Positions 7,733 to 15,283 of a stretch of DNA of 19,416 bases are shown here, in pieces. The DNA comes from an uncultured Dorea sp. Lineage in GTDB: Bacteria > Bacillota_A > Clostridia > Lachnospirales > Lachnospiraceae. The stretch covers positions 1-19,416 of the forward strand of contig CAJTRM010000040.1 in assembly GCA_910578865.1 (NCBI GenBank), written 5' to 3'. The notes below the pieces were generated by a model. That model saw only the letters and a list, made by a program, of their open reading frames with translations. It was not told where the DNA came from and ran no database searches. How positions within the stretch are numbered: position 1 is the stretch's first letter; every line of letters starts with the position of its first letter. Made by a program: the position numbers and the translations under genes.

Positions 7733-7757
7733 GTCTTTGACAAACCCTTTATGTTTT
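7712..7757 (-). terminator. Terminator after the DUF1848 gene
   Basis: A perfect 21-bp inverted repeat (7712-7732 with 7737-7757) has a 4-nt loop GTCT. In the minus-strand RNA it begins 12 nt past the stop codon of the upstream gene and ends with TGTTTTG. It is unusually long and perfect, and its distal arm carries the hypE -35 box. Confidence 0.85.
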
Positions 7758-7769
7758 TCTCTGTTTTAT

Positions 7770-8714
7770 CTAAAAATTCATATACATTTCCGGCAGATCA
7801 AACAATGAAATCTGGTTATCCCTGCTGCTTGACACCGGCACATCCGTAACGATCTCATCCCCCTTTAACCGTCCAATCAGCAGCGGAGACTCCGGGTCGT
7901 GCAGTAAATGCTTCTTTCTGGCGCTGCCTGTGCTGTTGACCGCGTAACAATACCTGCATCCGTTAATACACGTATCATACATGCCAATATCTATACTCTT
8001 GATGCACCGGCACTCTTTTCTCTGCCCGGCATCCTTCTTCAGATCCAGCTTATATCCGATCAGATCATAAATCTTCTTTTTATCAATGCAGGCGCCCTGC
8101 CGGATCCCGTACGGGCTCAGGTCCACTTTCTCGGCACAGGTATAAAGAGGGAGCCGGTATTTCTGCGCGATCTTTCCCAACCCCTCCCCGAGCTCCATCA
8201 TATCCTCCTGTTCCATCTCCAGAAACGGACTTCCTCTGTAGGCATCTGCAAAGCTGATGATGCAGCGCTGCGTAGCCTTGTGGAGCCACTCGCACATCAT
8301 CTCAAACTGCTCCAGATGATAGGATACGGTATAATAATCTGTCAAAAAAAGAGGATCAAACCTCCAGTCAAGCAGTTCCTTTCCAATCTTATCGCTCAGC
8401 AAAAGAAAGGTGGCCATTGCGTTCGCCGTAGAACGGATCCCCGGCTCAATCTCCTCCCCGTAATCCGTGATCGTCATCTGAAAATAATACTGGTAGCCCA
8501 TGTCATCCATTTCTTTTAAATACGGCAATAACGGCTCCGGATTCTTCGTCCAAAAGACAATACAATCCACCGTATCCGGGGATAACCTGATACGGCTTAC
8601 TTTTTTCCGGTTATAGGGATTTGGCACCAGCACCTCTCCGGCTCTCAGCCGATTCACGAACCATTCCGGATAAAGTGCGGGAATATCCGTTCTTCTGCTC
8701 GCGCTGATGATCAT
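7770..8714 (-). CDS. DUF1848 family protein with C-terminal CX3CX2C motif
   Basis: A 314-residue cytoplasmic protein with no membrane segment. The start MIISASRRTDIPALYPEWF and the segment DCIVFWTKNPEPLLPYL are typical of DUF1848, a family with no assigned function that I know of. Near the C terminus there is DTCINGCRYCYAVNS with C249, C253 and C256, the spacing used by radical-SAM proteins to hold [4Fe-4S]; further cysteines (C209, C235, C237) lie before it. In classical radical-SAM enzymes this motif is near the N terminus, so the arrangement is circularly shifted or serves another iron-sulfur role (inference). GGGAG lies 9 nt before the ATG. It has its own promoter directly after the HD-domain gene and a strong terminator behind it. 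Confidence 0.85.
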   Translation of the reverse strand: MIISASRRTDIPALYPEWFVNRLRAGEVLVPNPYNRKKVSRIRLSPDTVDCIVFWTKNPEPLLPYLKEMDDMGYQYYFQMTITDYGEEIEPGIRSTANAMATFLLLSDKIGKELLDWRFDPLFLTDYYTVSYHLEQFEMMCEWLHKATQRCIISFADAYRGSPFLEMEQEDMMELGEGLGKIAQKYRLPLYTCAEKVDLSPYGIRQGACIDKKKIYDLIGYKLDLKKDAGQRKECRCIKSIDIGMYDTCINGCRYCYAVNSTGSARKKHLLHDPESPLLIGRLKGDEIVTDVPVSSSRDNQISLFDLPEMYMNF

Positions 8715-8801
8715 CTTAAAGGACTCCCAAATTATATTTTCCAGGTCTGAAGCTTCCTCTCTATGCAGATATAAAAACCAGACTTTCTGACCATTGATAT
8801 C

Positions 8802-8830
8802 ATCATATACCGAAAGAAAACAGACGTCAA
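8802..8830 (-). promoter_or_regulatory. Promoter of the DUF1848 gene
   Basis: TTGACG (8830-8825), a 17-bp spacer and TATGAT (8807-8802) on the minus strand make a strong sigma-A-type promoter. It starts one base past the stop codon of the HD-domain gene and leaves a leader of roughly 80 nt before the DUF1848 ATG. Confidence 0.68.
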
Positions 8831-8831
8831 G

Positions 8832-9368
8832 CTATCCGAAATTCTTCTCAATGAGCCTGCAGTACTCTTCGTAAGCCCCAACCCCTGAAAAAGAGCCTTC
8901 AAGCGCATCACGGACCCCTTTATAATACCATCCGATGGTATTTTTATCCTTCATACGAAACCGTTTCCACAGTTCTTCCCCAAGTATCGGATAATCCCTG
9001 TTAATATCCCTCATATTCGACAGCTTGTCCGCAAGAGCTACCATCTGTACCTCTTTCGGGGCAGTCTTCATATGATCAATGGTCGCCTGTTTTCGTTCTA
9101 TCCATGTTTTAGACTTGTCCTCACTTTCTGACACAACAATAAAGGCGACCCTCTCTGAAAATTCCTGCGCCAGTATATCCTTTGTGATCCCCTCGCAATC
9201 CTCAATCGTATCATGGAGCAATGCCGCACTGATAACCTCCTCATCCTCCGTCATGGTAGATACAATATTCCCCACCTCTACCGGATGTACGATATACGGC
9301 CTTTTTGTCCCTTTTCTGAATTGTCCTGCATGAGCCTTTGTTGCAAATTTGACTGCCCTGTCTGTCAT
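8832..9368 (-). CDS. Small HD-domain phosphohydrolase, (p)ppGpp hydrolase-like
   Basis: A 178-residue cytoplasmic protein made of the hydrolase half of the RelA/SpoT family. The metal-binding residues are visible: H28 (YIVHPVEV), H52-D53 and E56-D57 (LLHDTIEDC) and a later ALADKLSN motif. There is no synthetase or TGS/ACT regulatory domain, so it resembles stand-alone alarmone hydrolases (SAH/MESH1 type), which remove the 3'-pyrophosphate from ppGpp; another nucleotide substrate is possible. The ATG at 9368 is preferred because AGAGGTG ends 5 nt upstream. A longer frame from GTG 9407 would overlap the RND gene and has poor spacing. It follows the RND transporter gene by 31 bp and is probably cotranscribed with it. 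Confidence 0.85.
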   Translation of the reverse strand: MTDRAVKFATKAHAGQFRKGTKRPYIVHPVEVGNIVSTMTEDEEVISAALLHDTIEDCEGITKDILAQEFSERVAFIVVSESEDKSKTWIERKQATIDHMKTAPKEVQMVALADKLSNMRDINRDYPILGEELWKRFRMKDKNTIGWYYKGVRDALEGSFSGVGAYEEYCRLIEKNFG

Positions 9369-9399
9369 ACTTTCACCTCTCTGCATACCCTTACACATG

Positions 9400-12300
9400 T
9401 TACTCACCTTCTGACTCCACCGTCCCCTTCGTCAATTCTGCCTCTTCTTGTTTCCTCCTTTTCCTGTGAAACAGATCAAAAATACAGGGAACTACAACCA
9501 ATGTTAATATGGTTCCATAAATCAGGCCGCCGATCGTGACCACTGCCATTGGCTGCACCATATCCGAACCCATACCGACTCCGATCGCCATCGTAAAGAG
9601 TCCGAGGATTGTTGTTAGGGCTGTCATAACAATAGGTCTTAGCCTGGTCTTTCCCGCCTCAACAAGGGCATCATGCTGCAACAGGCCGCCTGCTATAAGT
9701 TGATTCGTGTAATCTATATATACAATACCATTATTTACAATGATGCCTGACAACATGACAAAGCCAATCATGGCAATTACGCTGACAGACATTCCGGAAA
9801 TCCAGAGCGCCAGCAGGCCGCCGGTAAATGCCAGCGGTACTGTAAACATAATGATAAATGGTGAACGCAGGGACTGGAACTGTGCCACCATGATCAGATA
9901 CATGAACACCAGGGCGAGGGCAAGCATCTTGAACAATTCCGTCATAGTCTCATTGATCGTCTCATCCTCACCGGTCATTTCCACCTCATATCCCTCGGGC
10001 ACATCATATTTCTTCAGAGCATCCTTAATCCGGCTGCTCACCAGGCCGATATTATCTCCTTCCTTAATCTCTGCAGTTACAGACATATACCGGCTCTGTG
10101 AAGAGCGATTAATCGATTGCGGTGTGGATGTATCTTTAAACTCTGCGACATCCGAAAGCTTTACTTCCTTAGTCGTCCCGTCCTGCTGCCTGACATTAAG
10201 TGTCATGTCCTTAATATCCGCACGGGTCAGGCTCTCCCTCTCTGCATCCCGGACGTAGACATCGTAATCCTGCGTATCGGTTCCCAGAGTCATAGCCGAG
10301 CGAGGCTCTGACAGCCTGCCGTACAGTTCCTGATATACCTGCGCTACAGTAAGCCCGTGGCCGGCCGCTTTTGTCTTATCTACGACAATCCTCAGTTCCT
10401 CCCCGTTCTTCTCTGTCCCGTCGGACACATTCTGCGTCCCTTTTGTATCAGAAACAATCTTTTTGACGTCTTCTGCCACCTGCTGCAGCTTATCCAGATC
10501 TTTTCCCTTAATCCGGACATTTACACCGCTGCTCCCAAGCGCGCTCATATCCATATTCGACATATCTACGGTAAGTTCCCCGTCAATATCCTTTGTCAGA
10601 CGTTCGATTTCTTTCTGGAGCTTTTTATTTGAAAGTTTTGGATTCTCCTTTGTAATCGCATAGAAAGATATCTGGTTTGTTACTGTCTGCGAGCCCAGCA
10701 TATCCGAGGAGGACACCAAAGCCCCTACATCCTCTACATCAGGGATGGATCCCACAAGATCCATGATCTTATCTGCCTGTTTTGCAGTATCCTCAAGGCT
10801 GGTTCCCTCCTCCGTCTCAAGAGTCATACTGATCTGTGTGCTTTCCATGGGCGGCATAAACTCAGTCCCCCTGGATGCCGCCAGAAAAATGCTCCCCACA
10901 AACAGAACCAGCACACCAGGCAGCACCAGCGCCTTTGCCTTAAGGGCTTTTACAAGTATATTTCCATAAATATCCTTAATCTTACCAAACAGCCTGGTCT
11001 CCTTCTGCTCCGACCTTTTAAGGAGTCCGGCAGACATCATCGGCACTGCCGTCAGCGCTACAAAAAGGCTGGCCAGCAGGGAATATGCAATCGTAAGCCC
11101 CATGTCCACAAAGAGCTGCCTTGCAATTCCCTTTGTAAAAACAATAGGCAAAAATACACATACAGTCGTCAAAGTGGAGGCAAGGATCGCTCCGCTTACC
11201 TGTCTCGCCCCCTCGATTGCGGCCTCTCCCGCCGACGCTCCCTCTTCGTTACGCAGACGATATACATTTTCAATTACTACGATAGAATTATCCACCAGCA
11301 TACCTACGCCGAGAGCCAGGCCTGACAGAGAGATAATATTCAAAGTCACGCCTGAGAAATACATTGCTATGACCGCCGCCATAATACTGATGGGAATCGA
11401 ACAGGCAATCACCGCCGTCGGGCGCACACTCCTTAAAAACACCAGCAGGATGATAACAGCAAGAATCGCCCCGTATACCAGGTTACTCAGGACAGAATTG
11501 ACGATCATATCAATGTAGATCCCCTGGTTCATAAGAGTCACTACCTGAATACCTTCCTCTTCCTTCTCCACCTGCTTCAAACGCTCCAGTACACGGTCAC
11601 TCACGTCTCCGGTAGAATATCCGGTCTGCTTCTGGATACTCAGCATAACCCCCGGTTTTCCATTGATCTTCGCATAGGTCTCGTCTGCATTATTGACAAC
11701 CTCTATACCTGCAACATCCGAGAGCTTCACAGGGTCAATACCCTCCATATCCAGGAGAACAAGTTCTTTCATCTCATCAACGCTCTGAAATTTGTCGCCT
11801 ACCCTCACCAGATAATCAATGCCTTCCTCTGTCACATAACCGGCGGGCATGCGGAAGTTCTGAGCCCCAAGCATTGTCTGAATAGTTTCCACTGACAAAA
11901 GGTCATCTAAGCTGACAGCCGCCTGACTCTCTGCAGCCTCCATTTGTGCCTCCTGCATAGAAAGCGCCGCTTCCCCGGCTGCCAGCTTAGCTGCGCCCTC
12001 GCCAAGACCAACTGCTGCCTCAAGCTGAGCAGATGCTAACTTGCCTCTGGCCTGTGCCAGTGAAAGTGCACCGTTATTGACCTGGGTCTGAAGCTGCTCC
12101 AGCTGCTGCTTTCCTGCACTTAACTCAGACTGCCCGGCTTTTAATTCCTTTTCCTGCTCAGAAATCTCGGCAAGGGAAGCTTCCAGTGACGCCTTTGTAA
12201 CTGCATAATTCCTTACAACCGGGTCTAATTCATCAATTTGCTGAGTCAGCATTTCCAATTCTGCTTTCTCTTCAGGAGTAATAGAGCTTCCCTTCTGTTC

Positions 12301-13236
12301 CAGTTCTTCCTTACGCTTAACTGCCTGATCATAAACCGCCTTGCTATTCTCCAGATTTGTAAGCTGTTCCTCTATCGTCGTCTTACTTGCCTGCAATATG
12401 CCTGCTGTCTGATTGAGCTGAGTCTCGGACACCTCAAGGGCCGCCATTTTTTCTGTAATCTCCAGCTGCGCCTGCTTAAGCTCTTCACTTTTCACCGATA
12501 TCTGTGATTCCGCCTGCCCCATACCCGCAGAAGCCTGCTTTTTGCCGGATGCCAGTGCATTCCTGCCGCTCTCCACCTGTGCTTTCGCCTCATCAAGCGC
12601 GCTCCTGGCCTCGTTGACCTGAGCCTCCATCTCTGCCTTAACATCATCACTGAATTCATTGATCTTATCTTCATTCAGTGTAATCTCAACCGTCTCTGTA
12701 ATACTTCCGGTTGCCATAACAGAGGCGACACCCTCTACACTTTCTACCTCCGGGATCACTTTATCCTCAATGGTCTTACTGGTCTGTGCCGCGTTCTTTC
12801 CCTCGGCGCTGACAGCCGTGATCAGAACCGGCATCATGTCCGGATTCAGCTTCATAATCATCGGGCTTCCGATCTCTTCCGGCCAGAAACCACTGATCTG
12901 GTCCAGATTCTCGCGCATTTCGATGGTCACAGAATCCATATTGGCCGTCTGTTCAAATTCCAGAATGACTGTAGATGCATTCTCGCTGGATACAGATTGA
13001 ATATTTTTAATATTGCTGACTGTCGCCATCGTCTGTTCTACAGGTTTGGTAACGATTTCCTCGACCTCCTCGGGACTGGCACCCGGATAAGTCGTCATAA
13101 CTAAAGCATAAGGGAGATTCATACTGGGAAGAAGATCGACCGTCATATCACGAAATGAAACGATCCCAAGAATGATAATAAGCACGATTCCTACTACAAC
13201 TGTGTAAGGCTTCCTGACACTGAGCTTTGATAACAT
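9400..13236 (-). CDS. RND (HAE1-type) efflux transporter with inserted periplasmic-side coiled coil
   Basis: Inner-membrane proton-driven exporter of the AcrB/SwrC family; the substrate is not predictable. At 1278 residues it is about 230 longer than AcrB. Visible features are the first membrane helix (about 12-28), porter motif PGASPEEVEE, the TM4 motif GVGMLVDNSIVVIEN with D649 for proton relay, a second repeat starting near 770, and a basic C-terminal tail. Residues about 195-440 are an alanine/glutamate/glutamine-rich coiled coil placed inside the first porter domain, between the ITLNEDKI and NFRMPAGYVTEEGIDY segments. No membrane fusion protein gene is adjacent, so this arm may replace or extend an adaptor across the cell wall (inference). 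GAGG lies 7 nt before the ATG. It is the first gene of a unit with the HD-domain hydrolase. Confidence 0.92.
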   Translation of the reverse strand: MLSKLSVRKPYTVVVGIVLIIILGIVSFRDMTVDLLPSMNLPYALVMTTYPGASPEEVEEIVTKPVEQTMATVSNIKNIQSVSSENASTVILEFEQTANMDSVTIEMRENLDQISGFWPEEIGSPMIMKLNPDMMPVLITAVSAEGKNAAQTSKTIEDKVIPEVESVEGVASVMATGSITETVEITLNEDKINEFSDDVKAEMEAQVNEARSALDEAKAQVESGRNALASGKKQASAGMGQAESQISVKSEELKQAQLEITEKMAALEVSETQLNQTAGILQASKTTIEEQLTNLENSKAVYDQAVKRKEELEQKGSSITPEEKAELEMLTQQIDELDPVVRNYAVTKASLEASLAEISEQEKELKAGQSELSAGKQQLEQLQTQVNNGALSLAQARGKLASAQLEAAVGLGEGAAKLAAGEAALSMQEAQMEAAESQAAVSLDDLLSVETIQTMLGAQNFRMPAGYVTEEGIDYLVRVGDKFQSVDEMKELVLLDMEGIDPVKLSDVAGIEVVNNADETYAKINGKPGVMLSIQKQTGYSTGDVSDRVLERLKQVEKEEEGIQVVTLMNQGIYIDMIVNSVLSNLVYGAILAVIILLVFLRSVRPTAVIACSIPISIMAAVIAMYFSGVTLNIISLSGLALGVGMLVDNSIVVIENVYRLRNEEGASAGEAAIEGARQVSGAILASTLTTVCVFLPIVFTKGIARQLFVDMGLTIAYSLLASLFVALTAVPMMSAGLLKRSEQKETRLFGKIKDIYGNILVKALKAKALVLPGVLVLFVGSIFLAASRGTEFMPPMESTQISMTLETEEGTSLEDTAKQADKIMDLVGSIPDVEDVGALVSSSDMLGSQTVTNQISFYAITKENPKLSNKKLQKEIERLTKDIDGELTVDMSNMDMSALGSSGVNVRIKGKDLDKLQQVAEDVKKIVSDTKGTQNVSDGTEKNGEELRIVVDKTKAAGHGLTVAQVYQELYGRLSEPRSAMTLGTDTQDYDVYVRDAERESLTRADIKDMTLNVRQQDGTTKEVKLSDVAEFKDTSTPQSINRSSQSRYMSVTAEIKEGDNIGLVSSRIKDALKKYDVPEGYEVEMTGEDETINETMTELFKMLALALVFMYLIMVAQFQSLRSPFIIMFTVPLAFTGGLLALWISGMSVSVIAMIGFVMLSGIIVNNGIVYIDYTNQLIAGGLLQHDALVEAGKTRLRPIVMTALTTILGLFTMAIGVGMGSDMVQPMAVVTIGGLIYGTILTLVVVPCIFDLFHRKRRKQEEAELTKGTVESEGE

Positions 13237-13305
13237 GTAAACGCCTCTTTCTCATTTTTGCAAACTACATAATGTATCGGATTCTTTCTCTGTTACTAAA
13301 AGCAC

Positions 13306-13329
13306 ATGATAATATGTAAATAATATCAT
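13306..13329. promoter_or_regulatory. Operator-like palindrome between the divergent RND and reductase genes
   Basis: ATGATAATAT (13306-13315) and ATAATATCAT (13320-13329) form an inverted repeat with one mismatch in ten and a 4-bp centre. It covers the predicted RND -10 box, so a bound protein could repress the exporter. Its binder is unknown. The region is AT-rich, which raises the chance of coincidence. Confidence 0.45.
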
Positions 13330-13348
13330 TTACACCTTTAAATAGCAA
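13320..13348 (-). promoter_or_regulatory. Predicted RND gene promoter
   Basis: On the minus strand TTGCTA (13348-13343), a 17-bp spacer and TATTAT (13325-13320) form a moderate sigma-A-type promoter about 85 bp upstream of the RND start codon. It overlaps the opposite-strand promoter at 13337-13365. Confidence 0.5.
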
Positions 13349-13365
13349 TAATTCAAGTATATAAT
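13337..13365 (+). promoter_or_regulatory. Predicted promoter of the SDR reductase gene
   Basis: TTTAAA (13337-13342), a 17-bp spacer and a perfect TATAAT (13360-13365) on the plus strand. The leader would be about 97 nt. The -35 side is shared with the divergent RND promoter, so the two may compete. Confidence 0.5.
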
Positions 13366-13468
13366 AATCTTATTATTCCGTAAAAAATATAAATTTTTTG
13401 TAATATAAAGTTATAAGGCTCTGCACACTATTCCTGTACAAAAACGCATTGCCTGGGGAGGAACTGCC

Positions 13469-14203
13469 ATGAATCAAAAAACAATCCTGATCACCGGAGC
13501 TTCCAGAGGTATCGGAAGAAGCGCCGCATTTCTGTTTGCATCCAGACATTATCATGTGTTTTTAAACTGCAATACATCAATCCATGAACTAAAGCAGGTT
13601 CACGAAACCATAGAATGCAGCTGCCCGGGTGCTTCTACCCTTGTCCCGGGAGACGTGGGCGATCCGGATGCTGTGGCGCAGATCTTTCAGCAAATTTACC
13701 GTCACTGTGATTGTCTCGACGTACTGGTAAACAACGCAGGAATCTCCCACATCGGGCTCCTCAGCGATATGTCCACCTCAGAATGGAACCGCATATTGAA
13801 TACCAACCTGTCCTCTGTATTTTACTGCTGCCGGGAGGCCATACCTCCGATGGTATCCAAAAAAGCAGGGCATATCATCAATATTTCATCTATGTGGGGA
13901 ACCTCCGGAGCCTCCTGCGAGGCGGCATATTCTGCTGCCAAATCCGGTGTCCACGGGCTGACACGGGCTCTGGCCAAGGAACTTGCCCCAAGCAATATCC
14001 AGGTAAATGCCATTGCCTGCGGGGTAATCGATACAGCTATGAACGCACAGCTGGATGAAGAGGAGCGAAAGATACTGAAGCAGGAAATTCCTGCCGGACG
14101 TTTTGGACAGCCCGGGGAGGTCGCTGAGATGATATGGAATGTAGCTGCCGCGCCCGCCTATATGACCGGACAAATCATTGGCCTGGACGGGGGGTTTTTG
14201 TAA
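13469..14203 (+). CDS. ymfI: SDR-family reductase, EF-P 5-aminopentanone reductase-like (YmfI)
   Basis: Classical short-chain dehydrogenase of 244 residues. It has the cofactor loop TGASRGIGRS (residues 9-18), NNAG (88-91) and the catalytic residues S141, Y154 and K158. The segment NISSMWGTSGASCEAAYSAAK resembles YmfI-type proteins, in which a WG..GASCE signature follows the catalytic serine; YmfI reduces 5-aminopentanone attached to a lysine of elongation factor P. A FabG-like 3-oxoacyl-ACP reductase is the main alternative, but there are no fatty-acid genes nearby. efp is also absent from the window. It is the only plus-strand gene, with a strong GGGGAGGA site 6 nt before the ATG. It converges on the fucose operon across a hairpin terminator. 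Confidence 0.78.
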   Translation: MNQKTILITGASRGIGRSAAFLFASRHYHVFLNCNTSIHELKQVHETIECSCPGASTLVPGDVGDPDAVAQIFQQIYRHCDCLDVLVNNAGISHIGLLSDMSTSEWNRILNTNLSSVFYCCREAIPPMVSKKAGHIINISSMWGTSGASCEAAYSAAKSGVHGLTRALAKELAPSNIQVNAIACGVIDTAMNAQLDEEERKILKQEIPAGRFGQPGEVAEMIWNVAAAPAYMTGQIIGLDGGFL

Positions 14204-14211
14204 AATACGAA

Positions 14212-14262
14212 GATACCCTCAGCAGTCAAAGGAACACACGTCCTTTGTCTGCTGAGGGTATC
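14212..14262. terminator. Long hairpin between convergent genes
   Basis: Arms 14212-14233 and 14241-14262 form a 22-bp stem with one T-T mismatch and a 7-nt loop. It lies 8 bp past the reductase stop codon and just past the end of manA on the other strand. The T-runs on both sides are weak (ATTCTTTATC on plus), but the position between convergent genes suggests a two-way terminator. Confidence 0.75.
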
Positions 14263-14269
14263 ACATTCT

Positions 14270-15283
14270 TTATCCTCTTATATCCAGAAACTGAGCCTGT
14301 CCATGTATACTTAGTTCTACAGAATCTGCCGGTATAAAAATACAGTCCCCTTTAAAAAATTTGAAAAACTCCTGTTCATAACTAATTGTCCCGCAGCCTC
14401 CTACACAGAGTAATACCCTGAAGGATATTTCATCCGCCTGATAGCAGACCACCTGTCTACGATCTGTATTTACAAGCATACGATATACTTCAAAATATTT
14501 GCAGCGGCAAAGGAGATCCGATGCAGCTCCCTGCCTGTACTTGATAACCCTTAACGGCTGTCTCGGTTCCAGGGAACCTTTCAGGTCTGCTACCGCCAAT
14601 GCCTGATCGATATGCAGCGGCCGTTCCTTCCCATTCTTATCTACACGGCCATAATCATACAGACGATACGTGAGATTACTATTTTCCTGGATCTCCGCGA
14701 CAAGCATTCCTGCACCGATAGCGTGAATCGTTCCCGCTTCAATGAAAAACAGATCATCCTTTTTCACCGGTATCTGCTGCAGACATTTCCCGATGGTGCC
14801 ATTTTCAATCGCCTTTCTCACCGTTTCTTCGTCACAATCCCTCCGAAAGCCATAAACAAGTCTGGCGTCCCTGGATGCATCCAGAACATACCAGAATTCA
14901 CTCTTTCCAAATTGACAGTTTTCATATTTCTGTGCATACTCATCGGAGGGATGTACCTGAACAGACAAATCCTTTTTCGCGTCAATAAATTTGACCAGAA
15001 TCGGAAGCTCTCTTAACCCCTTGTGCCTCTGTCCCAGATATTGGGGACATCTGCGGATCACCTCGGCAAGCTCCACCCCGTCAAACGCTCCTCCCACGGC
15101 ATAGCACGGACCTTCCGGATGTGTACTGCACTCCCATGTTTCTGCCAGAGGGTTTAAATCTATCTTTTTCTCAAAATCATCATTTAACCGGCTGCCGCCC
15201 CACAGATAATCTTTACCTGACGGCCGCATCAGAAAGGGCTTGTTATTCCCGGTTGTATTCGAGTTCAAACTTCTGTTTATCAT
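14270..15283 (-). CDS. manA: Mannose-6-phosphate isomerase, class I
   Basis: Zinc-dependent isomerase converting fructose-6-phosphate to mannose-6-phosphate, the entry step to GDP-mannose and GDP-fucose. About 337 residues, cupin-fold, with the family segments GKDYLWGGSRLNDDF, SVQVHPSDEYA (metal ligands) and FFIEAGTIHAIGAGMLVAEIQ followed by YRLYDYGR. The start is uncertain: ATG 15283 has GGAG 10 nt upstream and overlaps the end of manC by 41 bp; an ATG at 15316 would overlap more, and one at 15229 would avoid overlap but lacks a good ribosome site. It is the last gene of the GDP-fucose operon and ends just before the hairpin at 14212-14262. It may duplicate the isomerase activity sometimes found in ManC C-terminal domains. 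Confidence 0.92.
   Translation of the reverse strand: MINRSLNSNTTGNNKPFLMRPSGKDYLWGGSRLNDDFEKKIDLNPLAETWECSTHPEGPCYAVGGAFDGVELAEVIRRCPQYLGQRHKGLRELPILVKFIDAKKDLSVQVHPSDEYAQKYENCQFGKSEFWYVLDASRDARLVYGFRRDCDEETVRKAIENGTIGKCLQQIPVKKDDLFFIEAGTIHAIGAGMLVAEIQENSNLTYRLYDYGRVDKNGKERPLHIDQALAVADLKGSLEPRQPLRVIKYRQGAASDLLCRCKYFEVYRMLVNTDRRQVVCYQADEISFRVLLCVGGCGTISYEQEFFKFFKGDCIFIPADSVELSIHGQAQFLDIRG

Noticed and set aside
8751..8795. Small hairpin CAGA/TCTG followed by GTTTTT in the DUF1848 leader, possible attenuator
   Set aside because: The stem is only four base pairs and the alternative pairing is equally short, so it is too weak to call.
13363..13377. AATAAT/ATTATT inverted repeat upstream of the reductase gene
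   Set aside because: Six-base AT-only arms in a very AT-rich region are expected by chance.
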